Shown: positions 16,587-25,680, numbered from the stretch's first letter. The stretch is 64,000 nucleotides of DNA from Cognatundibacterium jejuense (GCF_014284255.1 NZ_JACOFV010000017.1:53701-117700), one strand, 5' to 3'. The notes: generated by a model not told the origin, from the letters alone. Numbers and translations: made by a program.

Positions 16587-18014
16587 CTAACTGAAATGAA
16601 TAGAATTTAATTCTACAAAGAGTGTCTTACCATATCGAATATATCGGATCCAGTCATAAGACATCAGCAACTGTAAAGCTTTTTCCAGACGCTCTTTATT
16701 GCGTAATGGATTTGGCCCACGCTGACGGATAAAATTTTTTTTGACAGTAAAATAACCTTTACCTCGGATCTCGGTTCGCAACCAAGACGCCAAGAGAGTA
16801 GTGTCAGCCTGCGTCTCGGACAGCTCCGGAGTAGCGTTAAAGAACCGTGTGAACCCGAGTGTATACCAACTACAGACACGTGCGGCACGATCCACGGTAT
16901 CAAATGAAATTAATCCTTCGCTCCCCTGGACCCAATGAAATAGAGCAGCCATACGCGCGAGATTTTCTGCCGCTTTGGCTGCATAATCTTTGAAATCAGA
17001 TAGATAACCGCCCGGTGCCACGAACGATTCGATGGTATTGTAGGCATCTACCCAGCGTTGTTTTGCCTCCGGCGAGAATTCCAGGACAACATTGTCAACA
17101 ATCTGACCAGAGTCCAAGTTCGCAACACTTTGGTTCAGGATATCGGTCAAACGCGCCTGAAGTACGGGCAAATGCTGCCAAGAAGGGAGCTGGTTCCGGA
17201 TATAACGCTTGCCTTGTGTAGATTGAGGTTCCGCAACAAGGAAGCGTGCAAGAAAACCGATGCTTCTTGCTTCATCGTCACGTTTATTGCAAAATTTTTT
17301 CATCGCCTTTTTTTGTACCATTAACGAGATAGTAAGACGAGCATTCGTGACAACGAAGCTTTCCGAACTGCGGCGATCAATAGTGAGCGCCCCCCCGCTC
17401 CACAAAGTGTTAGCCATACTGAAATTTTTGGTGGCGGCATTCCCCAGCACGCTCCCGCCCTCATCTGAAACAATGCCTGCGGATGGCCAGTGTTTATGCA
17501 GACCTAAGGCAACAGCCTCCGGGGTTGCATCGTTATATATAAGTTTAATGAGACGAGGGGGTTGCGGTTGCTTTGCCATATGATCAGCGAGACACTGGCT
17601 AATAGGGTCACTCGGTTCTCCTTTCGTTGTGGCTTTGTCAATGCTACGTAAAATTGCTTTTTGTGCGATTTCCCAAGCTAGTTTCTCTACCTGATATTGC
17701 AGCAAATCACGTTGAAATTTTTCTGCTTGAATTGCCTCAAAAGTACGAATCGGTTTGGTAAATAACTGATCTGCAGTTGTTTTACGCTCACCAGACTCAG
17801 CGATCGTAAGCATAAAAAGCGAACACGGTGACTCCATACCAGTTGGCCGGCGCACATTGACTCTATGCTGGCATGCCAAAGATATAGCGCCCAGCGCCGA
17901 CGAGGCGATAAGTGCCATAGGAGCCTGGGTATTTGTCTCCACCTCCATTACAGCATGTTTTAATATGTCCGGCAATGCGTCTACCGGGAATTCATCTGGA
18001 ACGTAATAAGTCAT
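16587..18014 (-). CDS. DUF3987/YfjI-family protein
   Basis: The protein is 475 residues from MTYYVPDE at 18014, preferred because AATGGAG lies upstream; an ATG ten codons earlier lacks a site. It has a DUF3987 pattern with a degenerate P-loop AESGERKTT near residue 75, followed by an acidic-aromatic stretch AGIVSDEGG that resembles a Walker B. The C-terminal 70 residues (WLRTEIRGKGYFTVKKNFIRQRG...) look like a winged-helix domain. YfjI/DUF3987 proteins are helicase/primase-associated proteins of P4-like satellites and prophages. The AlpA-like gene lies upstream in the same direction. Probably needed for replication of the element. Confidence 0.82.
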   Translation of the reverse strand: MTYYVPDEFPVDALPDILKHAVMEVETNTQAPMALIASSALGAISLACQHRVNVRRPTGMESPCSLFMLTIAESGERKTTADQLFTKPIRTFEAIQAEKFQRDLLQYQVEKLAWEIAQKAILRSIDKATTKGEPSDPISQCLADHMAKQPQPPRLIKLIYNDATPEAVALGLHKHWPSAGIVSDEGGSVLGNAATKNFSMANTLWSGGALTIDRRSSESFVVTNARLTISLMVQKKAMKKFCNKRDDEARSIGFLARFLVAEPQSTQGKRYIRNQLPSWQHLPVLQARLTDILNQSVANLDSGQIVDNVVLEFSPEAKQRWVDAYNTIESFVAPGGYLSDFKDYAAKAAENLARMAALFHWVQGSEGLISFDTVDRAARVCSWYTLGFTRFFNATPELSETQADTTLLASWLRTEIRGKGYFTVKKNFIRQRGPNPLRNKERLEKALQLLMSYDWIRYIRYGKTLFVELNSIHFS

Positions 18015-18044
18015 ATTTTCTATTTCTCCATTGTTGTGATACAT

Positions 18045-18355
18045 CTGGTACCAGCTGTCTTAAGCGAGGAGCGACTATCTGCTCGCAGCATCTTCAACAA
18101 TCGATCTATCATTGATCGAATTAATTCTGCTGCGTTCCTCTAATGTTTGCGTGTCCTTCCCTCTGATGTTTGCGGGTCCTTTCTTCTGCTGTTCTGTGTT
18201 TTTGGGTTGATGGGACAATTCGCACTACATAACCTAATCACCTGCTATCGACACTTTTTGCCGCCTTTTACAGGTGAAGCGTTATACTCTCCTTTCATTT
18301 CCCCTCGAATTTTGAGTGTTTGTTTCTAAGTTCCCAGATCATCTTTTGATTGGTT
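18045..18355. other. Intergenic region with tandem repeat upstream of DUF3987 gene
   Basis: No gene is supported. It contains two imperfect tandem 23-bp repeats and is otherwise featureless; the promoter of the DUF3987 gene is probably here. Confidence 0.5.
18142..18188. repeat. Two imperfect 23-bp direct repeats
   Basis: AATGTTTGCGTGTCCTTCCC begins at 18142 and GATGTTTGCGGGTCCTTTCT at 18165; the period is 23 bp with few differences. They could be operator or iteron sites for the element's AlpA-like protein. Confidence 0.55.
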
Positions 18356-18604
18356 TTAAATAGTTATTGGCAATATTTTTCTGCCCTCCTGTAGTGCTTT
18401 TCTGAGTTCGCCAACATTCCATCGCGTATGTGCACCGAAACGACGCGGCTCTGGAATTTCCTTCCGGCGCAATCTCGCCCAGATCGTCGGTGTCTTGCAA
18501 CCGAAGAGCGCTGCGACGGTATGAACGTCTACATGCGCCGCAGAAGGAAGATTGTCAAAATTGGATAAATCGTTTGTGCTCAAGTGACCTCCGTTATATT
18601 TCAT
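18356..18604 (-). CDS. AlpA/excisionase-like helix-turn-helix protein
   Basis: The 82-residue protein has an N-terminal extension of about 22 residues, then VDVHTVAALFGCKTPTIWARLRRKEIPEPRRFGAHTRWNVGELRKAL, a MerR-like/AlpA winged-helix pattern (the 'IPEPRRFG..TRW' wing). Such proteins are excisionases or activators of satellite and prophage genes. It is leftward, upstream of the DUF3987 gene. Start ATG at 18604 has a weak GAAG site. Confidence 0.78.
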   Translation of the reverse strand: MKYNGGHLSTNDLSNFDNLPSAAHVDVHTVAALFGCKTPTIWARLRRKEIPEPRRFGAHTRWNVGELRKALQEGRKILPITI

Positions 18605-19239
18605 CGTTCTTCAAAAAGTGATGAGTATTAAACGAAATTATTTAGCATCGCGCGAGGCACAAACTTCAGGGTATTTTGATGGCGCCATGAAAAAGGAGAT
18701 GCTTTAATTCCGTTTTTTCGAGTATGTCGAGCTAACAAAGGCATCGAGTCGATGAAAAATGATTATTGGAGATGGCGCAGAAAGGCCGCAGGAGCGAGAT
18801 GAGAGGGAGAAACTTACGGAAGGCTACGGGGTATAACGTTTGTGGTCGATGCAAGGAAAACCAAAGACTGTTTTACAGGATCGGCAATGTTGGGATTAGG
18901 AGTGTGGCGCGGCTGATAAACGGAACTTTACCGCTTGAGCTTCAATTACAATGAGAAACTGCCACTCATTAAAGATACATTAATACTTTAAAATGAAATC
19001 TGTCGCGAAAATGCAGCACGCCGCAATTGGGTAGCTATATGGGTAGTCAAATAAAAAATTCAACGAAGAACATAATTTAACCAATTGATTTTTAACAATT
19101 AATTTAATTAACCATGAACAATACGACATTATTCTGATGTAAGAAAGGTCGCTCAGTATTTCAAACCAGTTGAAAAATTGCTTTATAAGAACTTTTCTAC
19201 TGCCGGAAATTCTCGTCTCACTTACTGTTTCAATGCCAA

Positions 19240-19269
19240 CACACGCAACTAACTTTTTGGTTGCGTGTG
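19240..19269. repeat. Perfect 10-bp inverted repeat
   Basis: CACACGCAAC (19240-19249) and GTTGCGTGTG (19260-19269) flank a 10-base loop. There is no T-tract after it on either strand, so it is not a typical terminator. It overlaps the -35 side of the promoter-like motif. Confidence 0.55.
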
Positions 19270-19289
19270 CTTAAAGTAATTGCTATAAT
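19261..19289 (+). promoter_or_regulatory. Promoter-like motif ahead of HDOD gene
   Basis: TATAAT at 19284-19289 is preceded by TGC (extended -10) and, 17 bases upstream, by TTGCGT. It would give a leader of about 240 bases before the HDOD gene. Confidence 0.4.
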
Positions 19290-19537
19290 TTTTATATCAA
19301 TATTAGAGATATATTAGAAACGATGATCGAATGACGTCATAAAGCATGACAAACAAGACCGCATGACCGCTATCACCCCTTCCACTTCCGGTGTACTTAT
19401 GTTGATCACGACTTTTAGTCGAAATAGCATTACTGAGTAGAGGGCATCAGCGTTTGATGAACATTCGCAGAACAAATTTTTACCCAAATTCACATTAGCG
19501 TTTTTGATTACCAACACAGGATGAAATCGCATAATTT

Positions 19538-21112
19538 ATGGGCTATTTAGAATCAGCAAGTTCGCTCCCTGCTTTGCCAGACTCAAGACTTGACCGTCTT
19601 CTCCGGAAAATTAATGAAGAAACCAATTTGCCGACGCTGGGAATAGCGATTGCCAAGGTAGTCGAGATCACTTCTTCTTGCGAGGATTCGGTAGCGCAGT
19701 TAGCGCATTTTGTGCTTTCCGATGTTGGTCTCACGCAGAAAATTTTGCGTTTATCAAATACAGTGCAATATCGTACAAGCTCAACAGCCGCGGTCACAAC
19801 CATATCGCGTTCTATTTTTTTACTGGGTTTTAATACGGTAAAGACCAGTGCCATGGCGATGTTGCTGGTTGATTTTTTTAAGGACAAAACACAGGCAGTC
19901 AGTGTGCGGAAAGAATTAGTCCGGTCTTTGTGCGCCAGTATTATCGGGCGGGAAATGTCGCAAAAAGGACGCTTTCAAAACAGCGAAGAAGCAGCTATTG
20001 CCGCTTTGTTTAAGAATGTCGGCCGTGTCTTAGTCGCGTCTTATGATCATCTGCTCTATACTCAAATCGAAAGAATCTGTGATGCAACGGAGTCTAGTTA
20101 TGTCGATGCAGCGCAAATGTTATTAGGTTGCAGCTTTGAGCGTTTTGGAGAAATGGCTTTGCAGAGCTGGAACATTCCAGACGCAATCGTGCAAGCAATA
20201 GCTCCGCTGCCAAATGGTGATTTGCAAAAGACACCGCTTCGCAATGATTGGCTCAAACAAGTCGCCAGCTTTAGCGATGCATTGGCAGAGATAGTGATGA
20301 TCGGCCAGCATAATGCTCCCGGACGCATTGACGCAATTTTGCAAAAATACGGTCAGGTGCTCGAAATTGATAAAAAAGCCTTAAGTACCATGCTTGTCAA
20401 GATTGAGGCAGAGACCCGACAATTCGCCAAGAGCATGAATATTATGCTTCCACATGGCTTAAGCGATACTGAACAGTTAAAAAATTCAAGCGGGGTTCCG
20501 AGCGAATTTCTCTTGAAAACAATTGATCCCATACCAGAACAAAATGCCAACCGCTATGCGAGTGGCAAACCCTACAATGCCCGCGATTTACTATTAGCAG
20601 GCATGCAAGACGTTACGCAAATGCTTGCTTCTGAAGATTTACAATTAAATGACTTAATCCTACTGGTGTTAGAAACGCTCTATAGCAGCATGGGGTTTCG
20701 CTTTGCAACAGTGTGTCTACGTGACGTCACGAGTGGCCGCTACACATCACGGATTGCAGTCGGAGAAAATTATGCATCGCGTCAGAAGGGTTTTAATTTC
20801 ACTGTTAAATCTGAAGCTGATTTATTTCATCTGGCGATGAGCAATAATGTTGATGTCATGATTTCCGATGCGAGCGTACCGAAAATTCGCAACTTGCTAC
20901 CTTTGTGGTACCAGGAAATTTTACCTGACGCAGGTAGTTTTATGATTTTGCCATTAGTGGTTCAAAAAAAACCATTAGGCTTCTTTTATGCAGACCGTGC
21001 TGTAGCAGAAGAAGATGGCGTTTCAGCAGAAGAAACCACAATGATTAAAACCTTGAAAAGTCAGTTACTTACTGCAATGATGCGAGGCACAAAAATCGCA
21101 GCACACGTATGA
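19538..21112 (+). CDS. HDOD-GAF domain signalling protein
   Basis: The 524-residue protein has an HDOD domain (about 15-220), with the conserved NLPTLGIAIAKV start and LTQKILRLSNTVQY, then AVTTISRSIFLLGFNTVKT. HDOD resembles HD phosphohydrolases but usually lacks the metal residues. A linker of about 120 residues leads to a GAF-like domain (about 350-515; VLETLYSSMGFRFATVCLRD, FMILPLVVQKKPLGFFYADR). It is a predicted cytosolic signalling or adaptor protein, often tied to c-di-GMP or regulatory networks. ATG at 19538 has no good ribosome site nearby. It is the first core-type gene after the accessory block. Confidence 0.87.
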   Translation: MGYLESASSLPALPDSRLDRLLRKINEETNLPTLGIAIAKVVEITSSCEDSVAQLAHFVLSDVGLTQKILRLSNTVQYRTSSTAAVTTISRSIFLLGFNTVKTSAMAMLLVDFFKDKTQAVSVRKELVRSLCASIIGREMSQKGRFQNSEEAAIAALFKNVGRVLVASYDHLLYTQIERICDATESSYVDAAQMLLGCSFERFGEMALQSWNIPDAIVQAIAPLPNGDLQKTPLRNDWLKQVASFSDALAEIVMIGQHNAPGRIDAILQKYGQVLEIDKKALSTMLVKIEAETRQFAKSMNIMLPHGLSDTEQLKNSSGVPSEFLLKTIDPIPEQNANRYASGKPYNARDLLLAGMQDVTQMLASEDLQLNDLILLVLETLYSSMGFRFATVCLRDVTSGRYTSRIAVGENYASRQKGFNFTVKSEADLFHLAMSNNVDVMISDASVPKIRNLLPLWYQEILPDAGSFMILPLVVQKKPLGFFYADRAVAEEDGVSAEETTMIKTLKSQLLTAMMRGTKIAAHV

Positions 21113-21214
21113 GCGAGAACTCGCATAGAAAAACCGATTAATAGTGAACTGTCTCTGAAACTTTATCTTTACGCTTAGATCACTAAAAAAATGTAGATAA
21201 AATAAGTGGTTCGC

Positions 21215-21682
21215 TTAATTTTCAGTTTCGATTAAGCCATATCTACCAACAGTTTTTTGAAATGTTACGGCTCCTGACGAATCGATAATTTTCAGATTCA
21301 AATCAAAATCAGAACTTGCATTTTGCGCACGTATTGCATAGTGCTTGCTTAAAGCGATGTGCAAGCTATGTCCATCACTACCTCTTTTACCCAGTTCATT
21401 TAAGCTTACGGCATCATACATTCTGAACTTACCAGCATTCTTTATCTGGAATTTGGTATCAGAATTAGTTGCGCCACCGGAGAAGCAAGATTGAATAGCA
21501 ATCTCTGACCGCACTTGATTTATGGGATCAAAACCACACGTCAAAACAGCCTCATATTCTTTTGTTTCGCCTAAAGAATCCGAGGAAGGATGCATAGCTT
21601 CTTTTTCCATATTTATACCGCATGCTAACAAAAACAGAGGCGCCAAAATAATATGAATACGGTTGAAAGCGTGTTTTCTCAT
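21215..21682 (-). CDS. Predicted lipoprotein of unknown function
   Basis: The 155-residue protein starts MRKHAFNRIH; this start is chosen because GAG lies upstream and it makes a compact signal peptide. The lipobox LLAC has Cys21 as the likely lipidated residue. Two further Cys residues (in LTCGFDP and QSCFSGG) may pair. No family is recognised. A longer frame extends upstream but would disrupt the signal peptide. Confidence 0.65.
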   Translation of the reverse strand: MRKHAFNRIHIILAPLFLLACGINMEKEAMHPSSDSLGETKEYEAVLTCGFDPINQVRSEIAIQSCFSGGATNSDTKFQIKNAGKFRMYDAVSLNELGKRGSDGHSLHIALSKHYAIRAQNASSDFDLNLKIIDSSGAVTFQKTVGRYGLIETEN

Positions 21683-21938
21683 ACCAATACACTCATTAAC
21701 ACCTAATTTAAAAAGCAACAAAATATTAACCGATATAATAACCATATCGATATAATTTTCATAGCATTTAACTCAAAGTTCATGAAAAGAAATTCCATTC
21801 AGTCCTGAACATCAACACAAAGTTAGAGGAAAAAAATTAAGATAGATACGAAGAAAAATAATAGCAACCGACAGATGCCTGCACACCAGTTCGCAACAAC
21901 CATACAAACAAAGGCAATACAGGAAAACGAGTCTCAAT

Positions 21939-22496
21939 TTAGCTTTGCTGTGGCAATTTTAACGACGGTAAAAAATTCAGTACGCCTTTCATTGCATAGA
22001 CAATGATCAAACTCCCGAATAAGTCGCCTGCGAACATCACAAAAAATCCCGATAAAAAATCTTGTGTGTCACCATGCACAAAGAACCAAATATGATGCAA
22101 AAACGGACTTGCAAACGCATAAGCAAGCACACAGACCAATAATCGTTTCGGCGTCAGATTAATTAAAGTAGCTTTTAAACCATATAAATACTCTGCTACC
22201 CGATATACCAAATATGGCGCCGCCGCTGCCAGAATGCCTCCCATAAAGGAGCGAAGATAATCATCCGGAAAAAAATAAAAGAAGCAAACCGCCCACGATA
22301 CAATCAGCAAACCAACAGCGCCAGCGCCACCAAACAACAAGGTACTCAAAAGACGTACACCAGCCGGTAAATATATCCAGTTAATTCCGCGCGCAAATTC
22401 AAATCGGGTAAATATCATTTCATTGATAAATAGCGTTAGAATAAACAAAAAAATAGTAGCCATGATCATGGCAATATTGAGGCGTAATTGAGACAT
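21939..22496 (-). CDS. MASE1-like multi-pass membrane protein
   Basis: The 185-residue, highly hydrophobic protein has about five helices. The segment WIYLPAGVRLLSTLLFGGAGAVGLLI resembles the MASE1 sensory membrane domain. There is no attached catalytic domain, so it is a stand-alone membrane protein. It is divergent from the small winged-helix-like gene at 22609, with a 112-base shared promoter region, suggesting co-regulation. Confidence 0.72.
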   Translation of the reverse strand: MSQLRLNIAMIMATIFLFILTLFINEMIFTRFEFARGINWIYLPAGVRLLSTLLFGGAGAVGLLIVSWAVCFFYFFPDDYLRSFMGGILAAAAPYLVYRVAEYLYGLKATLINLTPKRLLVCVLAYAFASPFLHHIWFFVHGDTQDFLSGFFVMFAGDLFGSLIIVYAMKGVLNFLPSLKLPQQS

Positions 22497-22608
22497 AGAT
22501 AATCAAGCGGAAAAGCTCGTAAGGACGGCACTTCAGGCACAGGATGTGCTAAATAATAGATCGGTATAATATGCTTTAATCTTTCCAATTCGGTTGCAAT
22601 CATCCAAC

Positions 22609-22965
22609 ATGAAACAGACATCCCGACCTGCCGACATATATTTAAGATTTCTGCAATTGGCAGAAACCTTGCGTGGCTTACCATCGCTACCATCACTCGA
22701 CCCTTTGGAAGAGCGTATTCTGGAACTCGTCGCCAGAACCAGGCAAACTCAAGAACGCTTATCAGTGCGAGATATGATGGCAAAGAGTGAACTGGGATCA
22801 CCAGCCATGCTCCATAGTCGCCTGAAATCGATGCGTGAAAAAGGTTGGATTATGCTGACAGACACCGAAGACAGTAGGAGAAAACAAATTGAATTAACCC
22901 AGGCGGCATTATTGCATTTTGATAAACTTTCCAAATGCTTAGTTCAAGCAACCAAGCATATTTAA
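22609..22965 (+). CDS. MarR-like winged-helix regulator
   Basis: The 118-residue protein from MKQTSRP has DPLEERILELVARTRQTQERLSVRDMMAKSELGSPAMLHSRLKSMREKGWIMLTDTEDSRRKQIELT. This has the MarR winged-helix features: an HTH recognition helix followed by a wing with 'D.E.DSRRKQI'. It is shorter than typical MarR (about 140). It is divergent from the membrane protein at 21939 and may repress it. Confidence 0.78.
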   Translation: MKQTSRPADIYLRFLQLAETLRGLPSLPSLDPLEERILELVARTRQTQERLSVRDMMAKSELGSPAMLHSRLKSMREKGWIMLTDTEDSRRKQIELTQAALLHFDKLSKCLVQATKHI

Positions 22966-23054
22966 AGCAAGGCTACATGCATTGCATGTCAGTTGTCAGA
23001 TACAAATTTATCCATTAATTGATATAGATTCAAACTTTTATTCTCGCTCTTCGT

Positions 23055-23060
23055 TATAAT
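23055..23060 (+). promoter_or_regulatory. TATAAT -10 box at the DUF2946 start
   Basis: A perfect TATAAT lies six bases before the ATG at 23067, which would place the transcript start on or near the ATG and give a leaderless mRNA. The -35 is poor. Confidence 0.35.
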
Positions 23061-23066
23061 CCGCGC

Positions 23067-23489
23067 ATGAGAAATTTTTTGAACTCCCGTAAGTGGCATA
23101 TCTGGATCGCATGTTTTGCGATACTGATCAATGCGCTTGCGCCTTCGATTTCTCAAGCGTTTGATTTAATGAACGCCAAAACTGGCTTGCCTGGCTTTGC
23201 TGAAATCTGCACGACCCAGGGTGCCAAAATACTATCAGATCAAGTAACATCTGCATCTCTGCAAAACCAAGTTCCAGCAAAAGACCCGCTGCAATCGGTA
23301 TTGCACCATATGCAGCATTGCCAGTGCTGCGTTACGCATGCTGGCAACCTGGCATTGCCCTTCCCTGACAGCCAGCAAGTAGCGATCATAGAAGGGCATG
23401 ATGCCTATCCTGCATTGTTCTATCACTCGCCCACTCCGCTGTTTTCATGGGCAACTGCGCATGCACGCGCCCCACCTGCCTCTGCTTGA
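23067..23489 (+). CDS. DUF2946 family protein, paralogue 1
   Basis: The 140-residue exported protein has a signal-type helix WIACFAILINALAPSISQAF. It then carries the DUF2946 metal-binding-like motif HCQCCVTHAG (about 108-117) and ends in ARAPPASA, the family's characteristic tail. DUF2946 proteins are small envelope proteins often found next to copper genes; the Cys/His motif suggests metal binding. It is the first gene of the copper region and resembles the proteins at 26777 and 30716. Confidence 0.82.
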   Translation: MRNFLNSRKWHIWIACFAILINALAPSISQAFDLMNAKTGLPGFAEICTTQGAKILSDQVTSASLQNQVPAKDPLQSVLHHMQHCQCCVTHAGNLALPFPDSQQVAIIEGHDAYPALFYHSPTPLFSWATAHARAPPASA

Positions 23490-23501
23490 GACTTTGTCAT
23501 G

Positions 23502-23526
23502 GTTTATCTGCCATCCACAGATAAAC
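23502..23526 (+). terminator. Stem-loop after DUF2946 gene 1
   Basis: GTTTATCTG (23502-23510) pairs perfectly with CAGATAAAC (23518-23526). No T-tract follows, so it may stabilise the 3' end instead of terminating. Confidence 0.45.
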
Positions 23527-23703
23527 TGATACCTGCCGTAACCGGGAATAAGTCGTTGGTCATTCAAAAATTGAGTTTTTGATCTGAAATTTATCTTTTA
23601 GATTCAATGCCAATTCCGTCTGCACATTGTTCATTCTTAAGGTTTAACGGTTTTTTGTACTAGCGAGCAATCGCTGATCCTGATTCGCTAAGCGGGATTC
23701 ATC

Positions 23704-24327
23704 GTGCAACAGAAGCAAACAATGAATTCAATACGACGTAACACACTAGGCATGCTGAGCATGCTTGGCATCGCTTGCCTGTCTCTAAGCGCATGCAAAC
23801 GCAACACGCCAGTCTTTAACGGTATTGACATTACCGGAGCCGATTATGGCAGTGATTTTCATTTGACTGGTCACGATGGCAAAACCTATACGTTGAGCCA
23901 ATTCAAAGGCAAATACGTATTGCTGTTTTTAGGCTATACACAATGCCCTGACATTTGCCCCACGGCATTAACCCGTGCGCTCAATATACGCCAGCAGTTA
24001 GGTGCTGACGGCAAGCAACTTCAGGTTGTTTTTATTACCGTCGATCCGGAACGCGACACCCCGCCATTGCTGACAGAGTACATGCATGCGTTTGATCTGA
24101 CATTTCTGGGACTGTTTGGTACTCTGGAGCAAACTCAGGAGGTTGCGAAAGCGTTCCGCGTCTTTTACAAAAAGGTTCCCAGTGGTAGTTCCTACAGCAT
24201 GGACCACACAGCAATCAGTTACCTCTACGATACCAACAACAAGATTCGCCTCGCCTTCAAACACGAACAAAGCGCTGAACAATGTGCCGCCGACATTCGT
24301 ACTTTAATTCAAACTCAATCAAGCTAA
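23704..24327 (+). CDS. SCO1/SenC-type copper chaperone lipoprotein
   Basis: The 207-residue protein has a thioredoxin-like SCO fold with CPDICP (Cys81, Cys85) and a later His in MDHTAISYLYD, the three copper ligands of SCO proteins. A signal peptide with lipobox LSAC gives Cys31 as the anchor, so it faces the periplasm. It inserts copper into the CuA centre of cytochrome c oxidase, by family knowledge. The start GTG 23704 has a GGGA upstream; ATG at 23722 is the alternative. The PCu(A)C chaperone follows 11 bases downstream, the usual partner. Confidence 0.93.
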   Translation: MQQKQTMNSIRRNTLGMLSMLGIACLSLSACKRNTPVFNGIDITGADYGSDFHLTGHDGKTYTLSQFKGKYVLLFLGYTQCPDICPTALTRALNIRQQLGADGKQLQVVFITVDPERDTPPLLTEYMHAFDLTFLGLFGTLEQTQEVAKAFRVFYKKVPSGSSYSMDHTAISYLYDTNNKIRLAFKHEQSAEQCAADIRTLIQTQSS

Positions 24328-24338
24328 GGAAAAACATC

Positions 24339-24800
24339 ATGAAAACCTTCAATCACATTGTCATCAGCAGTATTCTGTCCATCACCGCACTCGCCGCCCA
24401 GGCGCAAGTCAAAGTGACCGATCCGTGGGTCAGAGCAACGGTCGCGCAACAAAAAGCAACTGGCGCATTTATGCAATTAAGCTCGCCGCAAAATACACGC
24501 CTGATTGAAGTTCATACCAATGCTGCTGCATCGGCAGAAGTGCATCAAATGGAAATGGTCGACAACGTCATGAAAATGCGTGAAGTCAATGCTCTCGATC
24601 TGCCAGCCAATAAAACAGTGGAGTTAAAACCAGGTGGTTATCACGTCATGTTGATGGGCTTAAACGCGCAAGCAAAAGTCGGTGATGTGATCCCGCTGAC
24701 CCTGGTATTTGAAAACAAAGACAAAAAACGTGAGACCGTTAATGTCAATGCCGTCGTCAAACCTCTGACTCAAACGTCTATGCCGGAACATCAGCATTAA
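24339..24800 (+). CDS. PCu(A)C-type periplasmic copper chaperone
   Basis: The 153-residue protein has a signal peptide (cut after AAQAQ) and the PCuAC copper site: VHQMEMVDNVMKM followed by YHVMLMGL, the H-M...M...H-M ligands. AAGGAAAAACATC precedes the ATG. It delivers Cu(I) to oxidase subunits together with SCO proteins, and the adjacent SCO1 gene supports this. The C-terminus has MPEHQH. Confidence 0.93.
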   Translation: MKTFNHIVISSILSITALAAQAQVKVTDPWVRATVAQQKATGAFMQLSSPQNTRLIEVHTNAAASAEVHQMEMVDNVMKMREVNALDLPANKTVELKPGGYHVMLMGLNAQAKVGDVIPLTLVFENKDKKRETVNVNAVVKPLTQTSMPEHQH

Positions 24801-24852
24801 CCAATATTAATCAATATTAACCAATATTAATCAACATCCTTCAAGACAGAAA

Positions 24853-25092
24853 ATGATCATGAATGCGCAACGATCAAAATTCAGTATCAATGCCGGTATT
24901 TGTTTTAGCGTATTACGTAGCTTTAATGTGGCAGCAATGTGTGCGCTGGCTGTATGGCATGGCTATGTGTTTCATTTGAATCAGGCTCTGCTTGAAGCAG
25001 AAAATAAAAAATCACCGACACCGCCAGCTCATATCAAATTACAGCGTATTGCAGCGGCTTCGACAACTTTCTATTTGAAGGTCCAATCATGA
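24853..25092 (+). CDS. Small coupled ORF of unknown function
   Basis: The 79-residue protein starts ATGATCATG (either ATG may be used). Its TGA overlaps the ATG of the YcnI gene (ATGA, 4 bases), which suggests genuine translation and coupling. It has a single hydrophobic segment (FNVAAMCALAVWHGYVF) and a Lys/Pro-rich tail. It has no recognised family; it may be a membrane-anchored accessory of copper handling. Confidence 0.55.
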   Translation: MIMNAQRSKFSINAGICFSVLRSFNVAAMCALAVWHGYVFHLNQALLEAENKKSPTPPAHIKLQRIAAASTTFYLKVQS

Positions 25093-25634
25093 AAAACTCT
25101 ATCATCATCCGCCGTGCAGCAATGACAATTGCTGGCATATTCTTCTCCCAACTTGCCGCTGCACATATCACTATCGATCAGGCTACTGCAACCACAGGCG
25201 CTTACCAAAAACTGACGTTTAAAGTCGGTCATGGCTGTGATGGCAGCGCTACCAATCTAATTAAAATCAGCATTCCGGAAAACGTCGCCGGCGCCAAGCC
25301 TATGCCAAAAGCAGGATGGCAACTGTCCACAAAAATAGAAACACTGGCGACACCTTATACATCACACGGCAAAACCATCAGCAGTGACGTGCGTGAAATC
25401 AGCTGGGTTGGTGGACCATTGCCAGACGCCTACTACGATGAATTTTCTGTCCACGTAATACTACCTGACACCCCGGGAAAACTGTATTTCAAAGTCACTC
25501 AACAATGTGAAAAAGGAAGTTTGGAATGGGTGCAACTGCCGCAAGAAGGACAAAATAAAAATGAATTAAAGTACCCGGCGCCAGGAATTGAAATTGTTCC
25601 CGCAACCGCGCACGAACATATGCACCAGCACTAA
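25089..25634 (+). CDS. YcnI/DUF1775 copper-binding protein
   Basis: The 181-residue protein has a signal peptide cut after AAA, leaving His26 at the mature N-terminus (HITID). This matches the copper-binding histidine brace of YcnI. The DUF1775 domain follows (YQKLTFKVGHGCDGSATNLIKISIPENV, KAGWQL). The C-terminus ends HEHMHQH, a His/Met tail. It is a periplasmic copper metallochaperone in Bacillus and others. It is coupled to the small ORF upstream. Confidence 0.9.
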   Translation: MKNSIIIRRAAMTIAGIFFSQLAAAHITIDQATATTGAYQKLTFKVGHGCDGSATNLIKISIPENVAGAKPMPKAGWQLSTKIETLATPYTSHGKTISSDVREISWVGGPLPDAYYDEFSVHVILPDTPGKLYFKVTQQCEKGSLEWVQLPQEGQNKNELKYPAPGIEIVPATAHEHMHQH

Positions 25635-25680
25635 GCCGAAAACAACAATAATCTTTCAAAAATATTCACTGAGAATAACA

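Larger units (their letters stand above)
18605..19537. other. Long non-coding region at right border of accessory DNA
   Basis: Over 900 bases carry no gene I can support. A short rightward frame at 18766-18954 has no recognisable family. It contains a perfect 10-bp inverted repeat at 19240-19269 and a promoter-like motif at 19281-19289. The change from element genes to housekeeping-type genes happens here, so an attachment site may lie within. Confidence 0.5.

Noticed and set aside
18766..18954. Short rightward 62-residue frame
   Set aside because: No family, no ribosome site and no partner; it could be chance in a non-coding stretch.
19314..19532. Leftward 72-residue frame before the HDOD gene
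   Set aside because: It overlaps the presumed leader of the HDOD gene and has no recognisable motif.
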